A stretch of DNA of 64,000 bases from contig NZ_JAPZQK010000018.1 in the NCBI RefSeq assembly GCF_027530345.1, forward strand, positions 186,001 to 250,000, given 5' to 3'. The translations under genes and the position numbers were made by a program. Shown piece by piece: positions 27,490 to 42,094 of this stretch (positions are counted from its first letter, which is position 1; each line of letters starts with the position of its first letter). Origin of the DNA: Silanimonas sp. Lineage in GTDB: Bacteria > Pseudomonadota > Gammaproteobacteria > Xanthomonadales > Xanthomonadaceae. The notes under the pieces were generated by a model that did no database searches, was not told the DNA's origin, and was given only the letters and a program-made list of their open reading frames with translations.

Positions 27490-28932
27490 TCATGCGAATG
27501 CGGCGCGCGTCCAGGCCATGATCAGGTTGGCGAACACGCCGAGAACCAGCAACGCGATCGCGTTCGTGGCGAACACGAAGCGCAGCGTCGCGTCGCCGTG
27601 GACGACCGCAAGGTCGCGCTCCGGTTCGTCGAAGAACATGACCTTGATGACGCGCAGGTAGTAGAACGCACCGATCACGGCCATCACGACGCCGGCGATG
27701 GCGAGCCACAGCAGGTCGGCCTGGACGGCGGCGCGGATGGCTTCCAGCTTGGCCCAGAAGCCGAGCAGCGGCGGAAGGCCAGCCAGCGACGCCATGACGA
27801 TCAGAATTAGCGTGGCGTGGAACGGGCTCTTCTGCCACAAGCCCTTGTAGTCCGCGATCGACTCGGCCTCGAAGCCCTGTCGCGACATCAGGATGATCGC
27901 GCCGAAGGCGGCGGCCGCCGAGATCGCATAGCTGATGGCATAGAACATCGCGGCCGAATAACCGGTGGGACCGGCGTTGGCGAGCGCCATGAACAGGAAG
28001 CCGACGTGCGAAATCGTCGAGTACGCGAGCATGCGCTTGAGGTTCGTCTGCGCCAGCGCCAGCAGGTTGCCGATCACGAGCGACAGCAGGGCCAGCCACG
28101 CCACCATCTGCGACCATTCCGCCGAAGTGGCACCAAGGCCCGACTCCAGCAAGCGGTAGGCGAAGCCGAAGGCCGCGATCTTCGGCACCGAGCCGATGAA
28201 CAGCGTGATGGCCGTCGGGGCGCCCTGGTAGACGTCCGGAACCCACATGTGGAACGGCGCGGCGCCGAACTTGAACGACACACCAACCAGCACGAACACG
28301 ACGCCGAACAGCAGCAGGCTGCGGTCGCCGAGGCTAGCAGCCGCCTGGTGCACGGCCTCGAGGTCGAGGCTTCCGGTGGCGCCGTAGATCATGGACATGC
28401 CGTACAGGAGCAGGCCGGAGGCCAGCGCACCGAGCACGAAGTACTTCATGGCGGCTTCGGACGAGACCTTGTTGTCGCGATCCATGGCGACGAGGCCGTA
28501 GGAGCTGAGGGCCAGCATCTCGAGGCCGAGGTACAGCGTGACCATGTTGCCGGCCGACACCATGACCATCATGCCGAGCAGCGCGAACAGCACGATCGCG
28601 TAGAACTCGCCGGCCATCAGGCCTCGCTCGGTCAGATACGGGCGGGCATAGGCCAGCGCGAGACCGGTGGTGATGCACATCGCGATCTTCAGCACGTCGG
28701 CCAAGGTGTCGCGGACGAACATGCCGCCGAAGGCCGAGATCGGGTCGCCGGCGAGGCCGCGGCCGACCAGCAGGGCAGTCACCAGCAGCGACAGCAGCGC
28801 GAGAAAGTGGATCAGGCCGCGTCGTTTGGCATCGACGAAGAGATCGGCAAGCAGCAGGCCGAACGCGGCGCCGCAGAGCACAATCTCGGGAAGGACGGGG
28901 ACCAGGTCCGCGGCGGTGGGCAGGGGCATCAT
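27490..28932 (-). CDS. nuoN: NADH-quinone oxidoreductase subunit N
   Basis: 480 aa, very hydrophobic with about 14 transmembrane helices. It belongs to the antiporter-like Mrp family; conserved segments include YAIVLFALLGMMVMVSAGNMVTLYLGLEMLALSSY and FKFGAAPFHMWVPDVYQGAPT. NuoN is one of three proton-pumping antiporter-like subunits in the membrane arm of complex I. It is the last gene of the nuo operon, 16 bp after nuoM. Confidence 0.97.
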   Translation of the reverse strand: MMPLPTAADLVPVLPEIVLCGAAFGLLLADLFVDAKRRGLIHFLALLSLLVTALLVGRGLAGDPISAFGGMFVRDTLADVLKIAMCITTGLALAYARPYLTERGLMAGEFYAIVLFALLGMMVMVSAGNMVTLYLGLEMLALSSYGLVAMDRDNKVSSEAAMKYFVLGALASGLLLYGMSMIYGATGSLDLEAVHQAAASLGDRSLLLFGVVFVLVGVSFKFGAAPFHMWVPDVYQGAPTAITLFIGSVPKIAAFGFAYRLLESGLGATSAEWSQMVAWLALLSLVIGNLLALAQTNLKRMLAYSTISHVGFLFMALANAGPTGYSAAMFYAISYAISAAAAFGAIILMSRQGFEAESIADYKGLWQKSPFHATLILIVMASLAGLPPLLGFWAKLEAIRAAVQADLLWLAIAGVVMAVIGAFYYLRVIKVMFFDEPERDLAVVHGDATLRFVFATNAIALLVLGVFANLIMAWTRAAFA

Positions 28933-28948
28933 CGCGATCAGGTCTCCG

Positions 28949-30493
28949 TCACGGCGTCACGAGTTTGGTGGCCGACAGCTGCGAAACCAGCTGAACCACG
29001 GACGCGTCCATCAGGTCGGTCAAGGGCTTCGGATAGACGCCAAGCAGCAGCACGCCGACGGCGAACAGGCCCAGCACCCAGGCTTCCCGGGCATTGATCT
29101 CGGTGAGCTCGGCCACATGGCTGTTGGCGACCTCACCGAACAGGATGCGCTTCACCATCCACAGCGTGTAGGCGGCACCGAGAATCAAGGTCGTGGCGGC
29201 GATGAAGCCGATCCAAGGCTTGGCCTGGAAGGCGGCCAGGATGACCATGAACTCACCCACGAAGCCCGACGTGCCCGGCAGGCCGGCGTTGGCCATCGCG
29301 AACAGCACGAAGAAGCCGCCGAACCAAGGCATGACGTTCATCACGCCGCCGTAGTCCTTGATCATTCGGGTGTGCATGCGGTCGTAGAGCACGCCGACGC
29401 AGCTGAACATCGCGCCGGACACGAAGCCGTGCGAAATCATCTGCACCATCGCGCCCTGCAGGCCGAGCTCCGCGGCGTCCTGGCGGACGTCGCCACCGCG
29501 CATCAGGCCGAAGGCGATGAAGATGCCCAGCGTCACGAAACCCATGTGGGCGATCGACGAATACGCGATCAGCTTCTTCATGTCCTCCTGCACCAGCGCC
29601 ACGAGGCCGATGTAGGCCACGGCGACCAGCGAGAAGGCGATGACCAGCCACGCCCACTCGGCGCCCGCGTCGGGGACGATTGGCAGCGTGAAGCGGATGA
29701 AGCCGTAGCCGCCGATCTTCAGCATGATCGCCGCCAGCACCACGGAGCCGGCGGTCGGCGCTTCGACGTGGGCATCCGGCAGCCAGGTGTGCACCGGGAA
29801 CATCGGGATCTTCACCGCGAAGGCGGCGAAGAAGGCGAAGAACAACCAGGTCTGCTCGGTGGCCGTGAGCTGCAGCGTGTAGAGGTCCGCCAGCTGGAAG
29901 CTGGCGCCGCCATCCAACCGCTCGCCACTCACGATGTACAGGTAAACCAGCCCCACGAGCATGAATACCGAGCCGAGGAAGGTGTACAGGAAGAACTTGA
30001 GGCTGGCGTAGACGCGGTTCGCACCGCCCCAGACGCCGATCACGATGAACATCGGGATCAGCATCGCCTCGAAGAACACGTAGAACAAGATGGCGTCCTG
30101 CGCGGCGAACACGCCGATCATCAGGCTTTCGAGCACCAGGAACGCCGCGTAGTACTGGTGCACGCGGCGCTCGACCGAACCCCAAGCCCCCATCAGCACC
30201 AGCACGCTGGTGATCGTGGTGAGCAGGATCAGCGCCACCGCGATGCCGTCGACCCCGAGGTGGTAGAAGATGTCGAAGGCCGGGATCCACTCGCGCTTCT
30301 CGACGAACTGCATCGAGGCCGACGACGCATCGAAGCCGGTGTAGAGCGGGATGCTCAGCGCAAGCGTCGCCAGCGCGACCAACAGCGCGAACCACTTCGC
30401 CTGCGTGCCGCGCGACTCACCGAAATAGAGCGTGGCCAGACCGCCCAGGAGGGGCAGCCAGATCAGGGCGCTCAGCAGGGGAAAACCATCCAT
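28949..30493 (-). CDS. nuoM: NADH-quinone oxidoreductase subunit M
   Basis: 514 aa, polytopic. Antiporter-like motifs include the conserved glutamate region FYVFFEAMLIPMFIVIG and PMFPVHTWLPDAHVEAPTAGSVVLAAIMLKIGGYG. It forms a proton channel in the complex I membrane arm. Length and position between nuoL and nuoN are standard. Confidence 0.97.
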   Translation of the reverse strand: MDGFPLLSALIWLPLLGGLATLYFGESRGTQAKWFALLVALATLALSIPLYTGFDASSASMQFVEKREWIPAFDIFYHLGVDGIAVALILLTTITSVLVLMGAWGSVERRVHQYYAAFLVLESLMIGVFAAQDAILFYVFFEAMLIPMFIVIGVWGGANRVYASLKFFLYTFLGSVFMLVGLVYLYIVSGERLDGGASFQLADLYTLQLTATEQTWLFFAFFAAFAVKIPMFPVHTWLPDAHVEAPTAGSVVLAAIMLKIGGYGFIRFTLPIVPDAGAEWAWLVIAFSLVAVAYIGLVALVQEDMKKLIAYSSIAHMGFVTLGIFIAFGLMRGGDVRQDAAELGLQGAMVQMISHGFVSGAMFSCVGVLYDRMHTRMIKDYGGVMNVMPWFGGFFVLFAMANAGLPGTSGFVGEFMVILAAFQAKPWIGFIAATTLILGAAYTLWMVKRILFGEVANSHVAELTEINAREAWVLGLFAVGVLLLGVYPKPLTDLMDASVVQLVSQLSATKLVTP

Positions 30494-30512
30494 CAGGGCG
30501 TCCTTGGTCGGT

Positions 30513-32768
<2,256 letters not shown>

Positions 32769-32769
32769 G

Positions 32770-33075
32770 TCAGCCCTTCATCGCGTCGAGTTCAGCCACG
32801 TTGATCGTCCGCGTGTTGCGGAACAGCGTGACGAGGATGGCGAGGCCGATGGCGGCTTCGGCCGCGGCAACCGTCAGGATGAAGAACACGAACACCTGCC
32901 CGTGAACGTCGCCGAGGAAGCGCGAGAACGCCACGAAGTTGATGTTCACCGCCAGCAGCATCAACTCGATGCACATCAGCAGGACGATGACGTTCTTGCG
33001 ATTGATGATGATGCCGGCGACCGACAGCGCGAACAGGATCGCGCCCAGGGTCAGGAAGTGGCCGAGGGTGATCAT
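32770..33075 (-). CDS. nuoK: NADH-quinone oxidoreductase subunit K
   Basis: 101 aa from the ATG at 33075; the track's longer start lies in nuoJ. Three transmembrane helices with the conserved glutamates in [18 protein letters not shown] and [13 protein letters not shown], which belong to the proton path of the membrane arm. The start overlaps the nuoJ stop by four bases (ATGA). Confidence 0.97.
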   Translation of the reverse strand: MITLGHFLTLGAILFALSVAGIIINRKNVIVLLMCIELMLLAVNINFVAFSRFLGDVHGQVFVFFILTVAAAEAAIGLAILVTLFRNTRTINVAELDAMKG

Positions 33076-33725
33076 GCGTCGCCCTCCTCGCGGCGGACTT
33101 CCGCCGCCATCTTGATCACGCGCACGCGATCCTCCTTGCGGACCGCCGACTGCTTGGCCGGGTCCTGGTGGCGGGCGCCCGGACGACGACGCAACGTCAG
33201 CATCACGGCGGCCAGGATGGCCACGGTGAGCAGGACGGCGGCGACTTCGAACGGGAAGAGGTAACCCGAGAACAAAGCCCGTCCGATCCACTCCAGGTTG
33301 GAGCAGGGCTCGAACGCGGCGACGCCCGCCGACGCGCAGTTCACCGCGGCCGCGGGATCAGCGGAGGGGAACGCGATGTTGCGCTTGCCGGTCGTGACAC
33401 CGAGAAGCACCAGCATCTGGATGAACATCAGGCCCGCGACGGTCGCCGCCACGGGCAGGTAGCGCGCGAAGCCCTCGCGGAGCGGCGCCGTGTTGATGTC
33501 GAGCATCATCACCACGAACAGGAACAGCACCATCACGGCGCCCACGTACACGAGCACCAGGGCAACGCCGAGGAACTCGGCCTGCAGCAGCAGGAACAGG
33601 CAGGCGGTTGAGAAGAACGTCAGCACGAGGCAGAGCACCGCGTGCACGGGGTTCTTGAACAGGATGACGCCGAGGGCCGAAGCCACCGCCATCGCCGCGA
33701 AGAGGTAGAACGCGATCAGTTCCAT
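33072..33725 (-). CDS. nuoJ: NADH-quinone oxidoreductase subunit J
   Basis: 217 aa. Five predicted transmembrane helices; typical stretches are [47 protein letters not shown] and [18 protein letters not shown] charged C-terminal tail of about 40 residues follows the last helix. It is a core subunit of the complex I membrane arm near the quinone entry. Overlaps nuoK by four bases. Confidence 0.96.
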   Translation of the reverse strand: MELIAFYLFAAMAVASALGVILFKNPVHAVLCLVLTFFSTACLFLLLQAEFLGVALVLVYVGAVMVLFLFVVMMLDINTAPLREGFARYLPVAATVAGLMFIQMLVLLGVTTGKRNIAFPSADPAAAVNCASAGVAAFEPCSNLEWIGRALFSGYLFPFEVAAVLLTVAILAAVMLTLRRRPGARHQDPAKQSAVRKEDRVRVIKMAAEVRREEGDA

Positions 33726-33734
33726 CGTCTGTCC

Positions 33735-34223
33735 TCAGCGGAAGGCCGAATCGGCGGCACGGCGCTCGGCGATTTCCGCCTCGAACCGGTCGCCGATCGC
33801 CAGCAGTTGGGGTTTCGTCACCACGTTTTCGCCGCGCTTCTCGAAGTGGTATTCGTGGATATGCGTCTCGACGATCGAATCGACCGGGCAGCTCTCCTCG
33901 CAGAAGCCGCAGAAGATGCACTTGAAGAGGTCGATGTCGTAGCGCGTCGTGCGGCGGGTGCCGTCGGCGCGGACGTCGGAGTCGATGGTGATGGCCAGCG
34001 CCGGGCAGACCGCCTCGCAGAGCTTGCAGGCGATGCAGCGCTCTTCGCCATTCGGGTAGCGGCGAAGCGCGTGCAGGCCGCGGAAGCGCGGCGACTGCGG
34101 GAACTTCTCGTACGGGTAGTTGATCGTGTACTTCGGCTTGAACATGTACACGAGGGTCAGCCATAGGCCCTGGAGGAGTTCCAGGAGCAGCAGGCTCTTC
34201 AGGTAGGCGATCGCGCGATTCAT
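33735..34223 (-). CDS. nuoI: NADH-quinone oxidoreductase subunit I
   Basis: 162 aa. Two 4Fe-4S ferredoxin motifs: [12 protein letters not shown] and [15 protein letters not shown], holding clusters N6a and N6b. N-terminal amphipathic/hydrophobic region ([18 protein letters not shown]) docks it to the membrane arm. It passes electrons to N2 in NuoB. Confidence 0.98.
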   Translation of the reverse strand: MNRAIAYLKSLLLLELLQGLWLTLVYMFKPKYTINYPYEKFPQSPRFRGLHALRRYPNGEERCIACKLCEAVCPALAITIDSDVRADGTRRTTRYDIDLFKCIFCGFCEESCPVDSIVETHIHEYHFEKRGENVVTKPQLLAIGDRFEAEIAERRAADSAFR

Positions 34224-34244
34224 GGAGTGGCCTCTGCCCTGCCC

Positions 34245-35312
34245 TTACTGGCCGATCTCGAACCAGCCGGCGTAGGCCATGGCGGCCACGACGAAGGTCC
34301 AGACGATGGTGATGGGAATGAAGACCTTCCAGCCCAGACGCATGATCTGGTCATAGCGGTAGCGCGGGAACGTCGCGCGGAACCACACGAAGCTGAAGGC
34401 GAACAGGAAAGCCTTGATGAACAGCCACCACGGCCCGGCGACGCCGAGGACCGGCACCGATTCCGGGAACGGCGAAAGCCAGCCGCCGAGGAAGAACAGC
34501 GCCGCGAGGAAGCTGATCAGGATCATGTTCGCGTATTCGGCGAGGAAGAAGATCGCGAACGCGGACCCCGAATACTCCACGTGGAAACCGGCCACGATCT
34601 CCGACTCGCCTTCGGCGACGTCGAAGGGCGCGCGGTTGGTTTCGGCCACGCCCGAGATGAAATAGATGACGAACAGCGGAAGCAGCGGCAGCCAGAACCA
34701 CTCGAACAGGCCGGCGTCGCCCTTCTGGGCGTGCACGATCTCGGTGAGGTTCATGGTACCGGCGGCGACCAGCACGCCGACGAGCGCAAAGCCCATCGCA
34801 ATCTCGTAGCTGACGACCTGCGCCGCCGAGCGAAGCGCGCCGAGGAAGGCGTACTTCGAGTTCGAGGCCCAGCCGCCGATGATCACGCCGTAGACGCCCA
34901 TCGACGTGAGCGCGAGCAGCACCAGCAGGCCGGCGTCGACGTCGGCGATGACGAGGCCCTCGCCGAAGGGCATCACCGACCAGGCCGCGAAGGAAGGCGC
35001 CAGCGCAATCAGCGGCGCGAGGCGATGCAGGAAGGCGTTCGCGCTCGAAGGCACGATGCTTTCCTTGAACAGCATCTTGAAGACGTCGGCGAAGGCCTGG
35101 ATGACGCCCAAACCCGGCACCAGCTGGCCGATGAACACCGGCCCGTGGCGCACGTGCATCCAGCCGATGACCTTGCGCTCGAGCAACGTGTAGAACGCCA
35201 CGGCGACGGTCAGCGAGATCATCAGCGGGACGATCTTGACGAGCATCCACGCCACCGAACCGGCGGCGCCGAACTCGAGCAGGAAGTCGCGAAGCGGAGC
35301 GAAGAGTTCCAT
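34245..35312 (-). CDS. nuoH: NADH-quinone oxidoreductase subunit H
   Basis: 355 aa from the ATG at 35312, sharing its A with the nuoG stop (TGATG); the track start is 26 codons further upstream inside nuoG. Eight or so transmembrane helices, with conserved [24 protein letters not shown]-like [12 protein letters not shown], and [27 protein letters not shown]. NuoH forms much of the quinone-binding chamber and the E-channel. Confidence 0.97.
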   Translation of the reverse strand: MELFAPLRDFLLEFGAAGSVAWMLVKIVPLMISLTVAVAFYTLLERKVIGWMHVRHGPVFIGQLVPGLGVIQAFADVFKMLFKESIVPSSANAFLHRLAPLIALAPSFAAWSVMPFGEGLVIADVDAGLLVLLALTSMGVYGVIIGGWASNSKYAFLGALRSAAQVVSYEIAMGFALVGVLVAAGTMNLTEIVHAQKGDAGLFEWFWLPLLPLFVIYFISGVAETNRAPFDVAEGESEIVAGFHVEYSGSAFAIFFLAEYANMILISFLAALFFLGGWLSPFPESVPVLGVAGPWWLFIKAFLFAFSFVWFRATFPRYRYDQIMRLGWKVFIPITIVWTFVVAAMAYAGWFEIGQ

Positions 35313-37618
35313 CAGGCACCCGCCTTGGTGATCGTCAGCGCACCATGCGCGGCCAGCGGCGCGGTGGCCGGATAGCCCGACTCGACCCACGCCGTGCCCT
35401 TGGCGATGCGAGCGTTCAGGCGGACCGGCAGGGCGGCATGGCCGTTGGCGTCGGCGACCTTGGCGATGGCGCCTTCGGCGAGGCCGAGAGCCGCCGCGTC
35501 CTCGGGATGCAGTTCAACGCCCTGCCCCTTCGTGAGCGGATGATCGTTGAGGGACGTCGAACGACGGAGCTGGGCATCGATGCGGTAGACCGGCGCGGTC
35601 GCGAGCCGTTCGATACCGGAGGCGGACGCAAGCGACGACAACCCGGTTCCCGAGCCAATGGCCTGAGGGGCCATCGATTCGCGCAGCGCGCCGAGGTCCA
35701 TGTGGCCGAAACCAGCAATGCCCATCGAATCACCGAGGGCGCGCAGCACGCGCCAGCCCGGACGGGCCTCACCGCGCGGCTTGCCGCCCGCGCTGGTGAA
35801 GTGCACGCGACCGTCGAGGTTGGTGTAGCTGCCTTCCGTCTCCGCACCGGCAGCGATCGGCAGGATCAGGTCGGCGACCTGCTTCAGCGATTCGCTGGCA
35901 TACACGGAGAACGCGACGACCTTGGCGGCCGACAGGGCCTTGAGCGCGGCCGTCGCATCGGCGAAGTCGTAGGCCGGCTCGACGTTGTAGAGCACGTAGC
36001 CCGCCTTGGCCTTCGCGAGCTGTGCACCGGCGTCATGGCCACCGACCGGCAGCACGCCGTGCTGCGTGAGACCGAGGGCGTTGGCGCCCTGCGGGACGCG
36101 GTTCACCGCGACGCCCGTCGCTTGCGCGATGGCACGCGCCGCTGCACGCAGGTGCGAGGCGTTGGCGTGGGTCTCGGCGATCTCGCCGAGGACGATCGCA
36201 CCGGCCTTGGCGTTCTTCAGGGCTTCGGCAATGCCGGCGAGCGCCGGATCGTCGATGGCCGCCGCGACACCGCCTGGCAGCGATGCACCGAGCTTGGCCG
36301 CGAGGGCCGCGAGCACGCCCGGCAGCTTCGACGGGGCCACGATCGCCTTGCCGGCGAGCGCGTGCGCGACGGGGAAGTCGACGGGGTTGATCGCGAAGAC
36401 CTTGGCGCCCTTCTTGGTCGCCTTCAGCAAGCGCTGGTGCAGCAGGGGCACTTCGTGGCGGAGGTTCGTGCCGACCAGCAGCACCACGTCGGCCTTCTCG
36501 AGGTCGGCGGCGCTGCGGCCAAACGCTTCCGCCACCGGGGCGTCGGCGAAATCGACGAGGGTCAGGCGGTGATCGAGGTGCGTCGTGCCGAGACCCTTCG
36601 CGAGGCGCGCGAGCGACGCGCCTTCCTCGTTCGAGGTGGAGGCATGCACCAGCACGCCGGTGTCGGCGCCGCTGGCCTTGAGCATCGAGGCGGCGAGGCC
36701 GAGCGCCTCGTCCCAGCCGATCGCCTTCCAGCTGCCGTCGGCCTGCTTGGCGAGCGGCGACGTGGCGCGGTCGTCGCTGTACAGGCCCTCATGCGAATAG
36801 CGGTCGCGGTCCGAGAGCCAGCATTCGTTCACCGCTTCGTTCTCGCGCGGGACGATGCGCAGCACTTCGTTGCGGCGGACGTGCAGGAAGAGGTTCGAAC
36901 CCAGCGCATCGTGCAGGCCGATCGACTCGCGAGCCACCAGCTCCCACGGCCGGGCCTTGAAGCGGTAGACCTTGTTGGTCAGCGCGCCGACCGGGCAGAC
37001 GTCGATGACGTTGCCCGACAGCTCGCTCATCAGCGGCTTGCCGTCGTAGGTGCCGATCTGCAGGTTCTCGCCGCGGTACATGCCGCCGAGTTCGTAGGTG
37101 CCGGCGACGTCGGCGGTGAAGCGGACGCAACGCGTGCAGTGGATGCAGCGCGTCATCTCGGTGGCCACCAGCGGGCCCAGGTCCTCGTCGGCGACGACGC
37201 GCTTGCGCTCGGCATAGCGGCTGACCGATCGGCCGTAGCCCATCGAGACATCCTGCAGCTCGCACTCGCCGCCCTGGTCGCAGATCGGGCAATCCAGCGG
37301 GTGGTTGACCAGCAGGAACTCCATGACGTTGCGCTGCGCGTCGAGCGCGCGCTTCGTCTGGGTGGTGACCTTCATGCCTTCCATCACCGGCGTGGCGCAG
37401 GCCGGAGCGGGCTTCGGCATCTTTTCGACGTCGACGAGGCACATGCGGCAGTTGGCAGCGATCGGCAGCTTCTTGTGGTAGCAGAAGCGCGGGATCGCGA
37501 TGCCGGCGTTGTCGGCCGCCTGGATGATCATCGAGCCCTTCGGCGCCTGCATCGGCACGCCGTCGATCTCGATGTTCACCACGTCGATGGCGGGGGCGGT
37601 GGGGGTGGCGGCGCTCAT
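35312..37618 (-). CDS. nuoG: NADH-quinone oxidoreductase subunit G
   Basis: 768 aa from the ATG at 37618; the track start at 38242 is inside nuoF. N-terminal iron-sulfur ligands are visible: a 2Fe-2S set ([18 protein letters not shown] ... PACATP), the His-Cys3 set ([18 protein letters not shown]) and a 4Fe-4S set (CIHCTRC ... CPVGALT). A molybdopterin-oxidoreductase-like C-terminal body follows without a cofactor. It relays electrons from NuoF to NuoI. Overlaps nuoF by four bases. Confidence 0.97.
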   Translation of the reverse strand: MSAATPTAPAIDVVNIEIDGVPMQAPKGSMIIQAADNAGIAIPRFCYHKKLPIAANCRMCLVDVEKMPKPAPACATPVMEGMKVTTQTKRALDAQRNVMEFLLVNHPLDCPICDQGGECELQDVSMGYGRSVSRYAERKRVVADEDLGPLVATEMTRCIHCTRCVRFTADVAGTYELGGMYRGENLQIGTYDGKPLMSELSGNVIDVCPVGALTNKVYRFKARPWELVARESIGLHDALGSNLFLHVRRNEVLRIVPRENEAVNECWLSDRDRYSHEGLYSDDRATSPLAKQADGSWKAIGWDEALGLAASMLKASGADTGVLVHASTSNEEGASLARLAKGLGTTHLDHRLTLVDFADAPVAEAFGRSAADLEKADVVLLVGTNLRHEVPLLHQRLLKATKKGAKVFAINPVDFPVAHALAGKAIVAPSKLPGVLAALAAKLGASLPGGVAAAIDDPALAGIAEALKNAKAGAIVLGEIAETHANASHLRAAARAIAQATGVAVNRVPQGANALGLTQHGVLPVGGHDAGAQLAKAKAGYVLYNVEPAYDFADATAALKALSAAKVVAFSVYASESLKQVADLILPIAAGAETEGSYTNLDGRVHFTSAGGKPRGEARPGWRVLRALGDSMGIAGFGHMDLGALRESMAPQAIGSGTGLSSLASASGIERLATAPVYRIDAQLRRSTSLNDHPLTKGQGVELHPEDAAALGLAEGAIAKVADANGHAALPVRLNARIAKGTAWVESGYPATAPLAAHGALTITKAGA

Positions 37619-38979
37619 GCGGCCTTCTCCGTGACGACGCCGGCGGCCTGGTCGTCGACCAGGAAACGCTTGTTGACGATGGCGTACTCGAACTCGCTCC
37701 AGAACTGGCGCAGGAAGCCCTGCACCGGCCACGCGGCGGCCTCGCCGAAAGCGCAGATGGTGTGGCCTTCGATCTGGCCGGCGGCGGCCTTCAGCATCTG
37801 CAGGTCGTCCAGCGTCGCCTTGTGTTCGACGATGCGCGTGAGCATGCGGTACATCCAGCCCGTGCCCTCGCGGCAGGGCGTGCACTGCCCGCAGCTCTCC
37901 TTGAAGTAGAAGCGCGCGATGCGATGGCAGGCTCGCACCATGCAGGTGGTGTCGTCCATCACCACGACCGCTCCCGAGCCCAGACCGGAGCCGGCTTTCT
38001 GGATGCTGTCGTAGTCCATGGTGAGGCCGAGCATGACGTCGCCGGGCAGCACCGGCATCGACGAACCGCCCGGGATCACGGCCTTGAGCTTGCGGCCACC
38101 ACGCACACCGCCGGCCATTTCCAGCAGGTCCTTGAAGGGCGTGCCGAGGCGGATCTCGAAATTGCCCGGCTTGGCCACGTGGCCGGAGACCGAGAAGATC
38201 TTCGGGCCGCCGTTGTTCGGCTTGCCGAGGTTGAGGAACCACTCCGCGCCGTTGCGGATGATCGCCGGCACCGAGGCGTAGGTCTCGGTGTTGTTGATCG
38301 TGGTCGGACGGCCGTAGAGGCCGAAGTTGGCCGGGAACGGCGGCTTGTAGCGCGGCTGGCCCTTCTTGCCTTCGAGCGACTCCATCAGCGCGGTTTCTTC
38401 GCCGCAGATGTAGGCGCCGGCGCCCAGCGCCGAGTACATGTCCACGTCGACGCCGCTGCCCTGGATGTTCTTGCCCAGCCAGCCGTTCGCGTAGGCCTCC
38501 TTGAGCGCTTCCTCGAAGTGCTCGAAGGGCTCGTGGTGGAACTCGCCGCGCATGTAGTTGTAGGCGGCCGTCGAACCGGTGGCGTAGCAGGCGATGGCCA
38601 TGCCTTCGATCACCGCGTGCGGGTTGTAGCGCAGGATGTCGCGATCCTTGCAGGTGCCCGGCTCGGATTCATCCGAGTTGCAGAGGATGTACTTCTGCCC
38701 CGGCGCGTTGCGCGGCATGAAGCTCCACTTGAGGCCGGTCGGGAAGCCGGCGCCGCCGCGGCCGCGCAGCGAGCTCTGCTTCACCTGGTCGATGATCTGC
38801 TCGGGCGGGATCTTCTCGGCGAGGATCTTGCGCCAGGCGGCGTAGCCACCCACCTTCAGGTAGTTCTCGTACGACCACGGCTTGTCGAAATGCAGCGTGG
38901 TGTAGACGACCTGGTGCTCCTGCGGCGCGGGGCCGACGGGGCCGGTGGCGTGCGAAGCGTGCGAACCGTGGTGTGCCAT
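37615..38979 (-). CDS. nuoF: NADH-quinone oxidoreductase subunit F
   Basis: 454 aa from the ATG at 38979. FMN- and NADH-binding glycine-rich loops [17 protein letters not shown] and [19 protein letters not shown] are intact, and the 4Fe-4S N3 ligands appear in [13 protein letters not shown] plus a downstream cysteine in HTICAFG. NuoF oxidises NADH and passes electrons to the iron-sulfur chain. The N-terminal 20 residues are His/Pro-rich ([13 protein letters not shown]), a non-conserved extension. Confidence 0.97.
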   Translation of the reverse strand: MAHHGSHASHATGPVGPAPQEHQVVYTTLHFDKPWSYENYLKVGGYAAWRKILAEKIPPEQIIDQVKQSSLRGRGGAGFPTGLKWSFMPRNAPGQKYILCNSDESEPGTCKDRDILRYNPHAVIEGMAIACYATGSTAAYNYMRGEFHHEPFEHFEEALKEAYANGWLGKNIQGSGVDVDMYSALGAGAYICGEETALMESLEGKKGQPRYKPPFPANFGLYGRPTTINNTETYASVPAIIRNGAEWFLNLGKPNNGGPKIFSVSGHVAKPGNFEIRLGTPFKDLLEMAGGVRGGRKLKAVIPGGSSMPVLPGDVMLGLTMDYDSIQKAGSGLGSGAVVVMDDTTCMVRACHRIARFYFKESCGQCTPCREGTGWMYRMLTRIVEHKATLDDLQMLKAAAGQIEGHTICAFGEAAAWPVQGFLRQFWSEFEYAIVNKRFLVDDQAAGVVTEKAA

Positions 38980-38987
38980 CTGTGGCC

Positions 38988-39515
38988 TCACTTCAACTCG
39001 TCGAGGATGGCGTCGACCGAGGCCGGCGTCAGCTTCTCGTGGTAATGGCCGTTGACGACCATCATCGGGGCGCCGGCGCAGGCGGCGAGGCATTCCTCTT
39101 CCACCTTCAGCCAGACGCGACCGTCGGCGGTCGACTCGCCGTTCTTGATGCCGAGCTTCTTCTCGCAATGGCGGACGATGTCCTCGCCCCCGTTGAGCCA
39201 GCAGCTGATGTTGGTGCAGACGGCGACGACGTTGCGGCCGACCGGCTCGAGCGCGAACATCGAGTAGAAGCTCGCGACTTCGTAGGCCCAGACCGGCGGG
39301 ATGCCGATGTACTTGGCGACGGCGGCGATGAGCTCGTCGGTCAGGTAGCCTTGGTTCTGCTCCTGCGCGGCAATGAGCGCCTGGATCACCGCGCTGCGGC
39401 GGCGGTCGGCGGGGAAGCGCGCCAGCCACTCCTCGATGCGGGCGCGGGTGGCGTCCGACAGCGCGACCATCGGGTCGACGTGCTGGCAGGCCTCGAAATT
39501 GCCCGTGGCTTTCAT
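38988..39515 (-). CDS. nuoE: NADH-quinone oxidoreductase subunit E
   Basis: 175 aa from the ATG at 39515. Thioredoxin-like 2Fe-2S domain with ligands in [10 protein letters not shown] and [12 protein letters not shown] (cluster N1a). Works with NuoF in the NADH-oxidising module. Start overlaps the nuoD stop by four bases. Confidence 0.97.
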   Translation of the reverse strand: MKATGNFEACQHVDPMVALSDATRARIEEWLARFPADRRRSAVIQALIAAQEQNQGYLTDELIAAVAKYIGIPPVWAYEVASFYSMFALEPVGRNVVAVCTNISCWLNGGEDIVRHCEKKLGIKNGESTADGRVWLKVEEECLAACAGAPMMVVNGHYHEKLTPASVDAILDELK

Positions 39516-40768
39516 CGGTCGATCTCTCCGAACACGACGTCGTAGGTGCCGATCATGGCGACGACGTCCGACAGCATGTGGCCCTTGACGATGGCGTCCA
39601 TCGAGCTCAGGTGGGCGAAGCCCGGGGCGCGCAGCTTGAGGCGGAACGGCTTGTTGGCGCCGTCCGAGACGAGGTAGGCGCCGAACTCGCCCTTCGGGGC
39701 CTCGACGGCGGCGTACACCTCGCCCGCGGGCAGCGAATAGCCCTCGGTGAACAGCTTGAAGTGGTGGATGAGGGCTTCCATGTCGCCCTTCATCAGCTCG
39801 CGCTTCGGCGGCGCGACCTTGTAGTTGTCGACCATCACCGGACCGGGGTTGGCGCGCAGCCACGCGACCGCCTGCTTGATGATCCGAGCCGACTGGCGCA
39901 TTTCCTCGACTCGCACCAGGTAGCGGTCGTAGCAGTCGCCGTTGACGCCCACCGGGATGTCGAAATCGACGTCCGCATAGCAGGCGTAGGGCTGCTTCTT
40001 GCGCAGGTCCCAGGCAATGCCCGAGCCGCGAAGCATCGGGCCGGTCATGCCCCAAGCCAGCGCCTGCTCCGGAGTCACGATGCCGATGTTGACGGTGCGC
40101 TGCTTCCAGATGCGGTTGTCGGTGAGCAGGGTCTCGTATTCGTCGACGCGCTTCGGGAAGTCGTCGGCGAAGGCATCGAGGAAATCGAGCATCGAGCCTT
40201 CGCGCCACTCGTTGATGCGCTTGAGCTCCTTGCCCTTGCGCCAAGGCGACTCGGCGTACTTCGGCATCGCGTCCGGCAGGTCGCGGTACACGCCGCCCGG
40301 ACGGTAGTAGGCCGCGTGCATGCGCGCGCCCGACACCGCCTCGTAGCAGTCCATCAGTTCCTCGCGCTCGCGGAAGGCGTAGAGGAACATCGCCATCGCG
40401 CCGAGGTCGAGGCCGTTGGTACCGACCCACATCAAGTGGTTCAGGATGCGGGTGATCTCGTCGAACAGCGTACGGATCATCTTGGCGCGCGGCGTCGGCT
40501 CGATGCCGGCCAAACGCTCGATAGCCATGACGTACGCGTGCTCGTTGCACATCATCGAGACGTAGTCGAGGCGATCCATGTAGCCGATCGACTGGTTGTA
40601 CGGCTTCGATTCGGCGAGCTTCTCGGTGCCGCGATGCAGCAGGCCGATGTGCGGATCGGCGCGGCGGACGGTCTCGCCGTCCATCTCTAGCACGAGGCGG
40701 AGCACGCCGTGGGCCGCCGGATGCTGCGGCCCGAAGTTCATCGTGTAGTTGCGGATTTCCTGGGTCAT
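39512..40768 (-). CDS. nuoD: NADH-quinone oxidoreductase subunit D
   Basis: 418 aa. Starts [32 protein letters not shown]; the quinone-site motif [10 protein letters not shown] and [12 protein letters not shown] are clear. It shares the quinone pocket with NuoB. It is a separate gene from nuoC, unlike the fused nuoCD of enterics. Confidence 0.97.
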   Translation of the reverse strand: MTQEIRNYTMNFGPQHPAAHGVLRLVLEMDGETVRRADPHIGLLHRGTEKLAESKPYNQSIGYMDRLDYVSMMCNEHAYVMAIERLAGIEPTPRAKMIRTLFDEITRILNHLMWVGTNGLDLGAMAMFLYAFREREELMDCYEAVSGARMHAAYYRPGGVYRDLPDAMPKYAESPWRKGKELKRINEWREGSMLDFLDAFADDFPKRVDEYETLLTDNRIWKQRTVNIGIVTPEQALAWGMTGPMLRGSGIAWDLRKKQPYACYADVDFDIPVGVNGDCYDRYLVRVEEMRQSARIIKQAVAWLRANPGPVMVDNYKVAPPKRELMKGDMEALIHHFKLFTEGYSLPAGEVYAAVEAPKGEFGAYLVSDGANKPFRLKLRAPGFAHLSSMDAIVKGHMLSDVVAMIGTYDVVFGEIDR

Positions 40769-40771
40769 GGC

Positions 40772-41497
40772 TCAGGCCTTCTTCGCCGCGGCTTCCGACG
40801 CCGCCTGGTGCCAACGCGAGTCCTCGCGCACCACCTTCGGCACGCCCACGCGGGGCTCGACCGACGTGACGGGCTCGTAGACCACGCGCTGCTTCTCGGC
40901 GTCGTAGCGGACTTCGACGTTGCCGATCAGCGGGAAATCCTTGCGGAACGGGTGGCCCACGAAACCGTAGTCGGTGAGGATGCGGCGCAAGTCCGGGTGG
41001 CCTTCGTAGACGATGCCGTAGAGATCGAAAGCTTCGCGCTCGAACCAGTCCAGGCCCGGCCAGACATCAACCAGCGACGGAATGACGGGGAGCGCGTTGT
41101 CGGCGGCAAAGGTGCGCAGGCGCAGGCGCTCGTTGTTGCGGATCGACAGCAGGTGCACGACCGAGGCGAAGCGCTTCGCGGGGCCGACGCCCTGCGGACG
41201 ATTCTCCCAGCGGAAGCGTCCCGGGCCATCGCCCTCGACGCCGCGCGAGAAGCCCTCGCTGCTGACGTCGGTGGTTTCCCACTCGCCTTCGCCGTAGCCG
41301 AGGAAGTCGATGCCCGAGACGTCGACGGCCTGCTCGAAGTGGAATTCCGGCTCGTCGCGCAGCGCGCGGGCGACGTCGACGAAGCAGGAGGGAGCGACTT
41401 CGAGCGTGGTTTCGCCATGCGCTTCGACAATGGCGAGGGCGCGCTCACCGAAGCGGGCGCGGAGACGTTCGGCGAGACGCGGCTTGGCTTCGGCCAT
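40772..41497 (-). CDS. nuoC: NADH-quinone oxidoreductase subunit C
   Basis: 241 aa. The 30-kDa subunit signature is [38 protein letters not shown]. Peripheral arm structural subunit beside NuoD. Three bases separate it from nuoD. The C-terminal 15 residues are Ala/Lys-rich and poorly conserved. Confidence 0.96.
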   Translation of the reverse strand: MAEAKPRLAERLRARFGERALAIVEAHGETTLEVAPSCFVDVARALRDEPEFHFEQAVDVSGIDFLGYGEGEWETTDVSSEGFSRGVEGDGPGRFRWENRPQGVGPAKRFASVVHLLSIRNNERLRLRTFAADNALPVIPSLVDVWPGLDWFEREAFDLYGIVYEGHPDLRRILTDYGFVGHPFRKDFPLIGNVEVRYDAEKQRVVYEPVTSVEPRVGVPKVVREDSRWHQAASEAAAKKA

Positions 41498-41539
41498 GGT
41501 CGAATTCTGCGTGCGTTGCGTTCTGCAGCGGCGCGCGCG

Positions 41540-42084
<545 letters not shown>

Positions 42085-42094
<10 letters not shown>

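Noticed and set aside
35345-37909. 854-aa plus-strand ORF over nuoG
   Set aside because: Shadow of nuoG, which has all iron-sulfur ligands.
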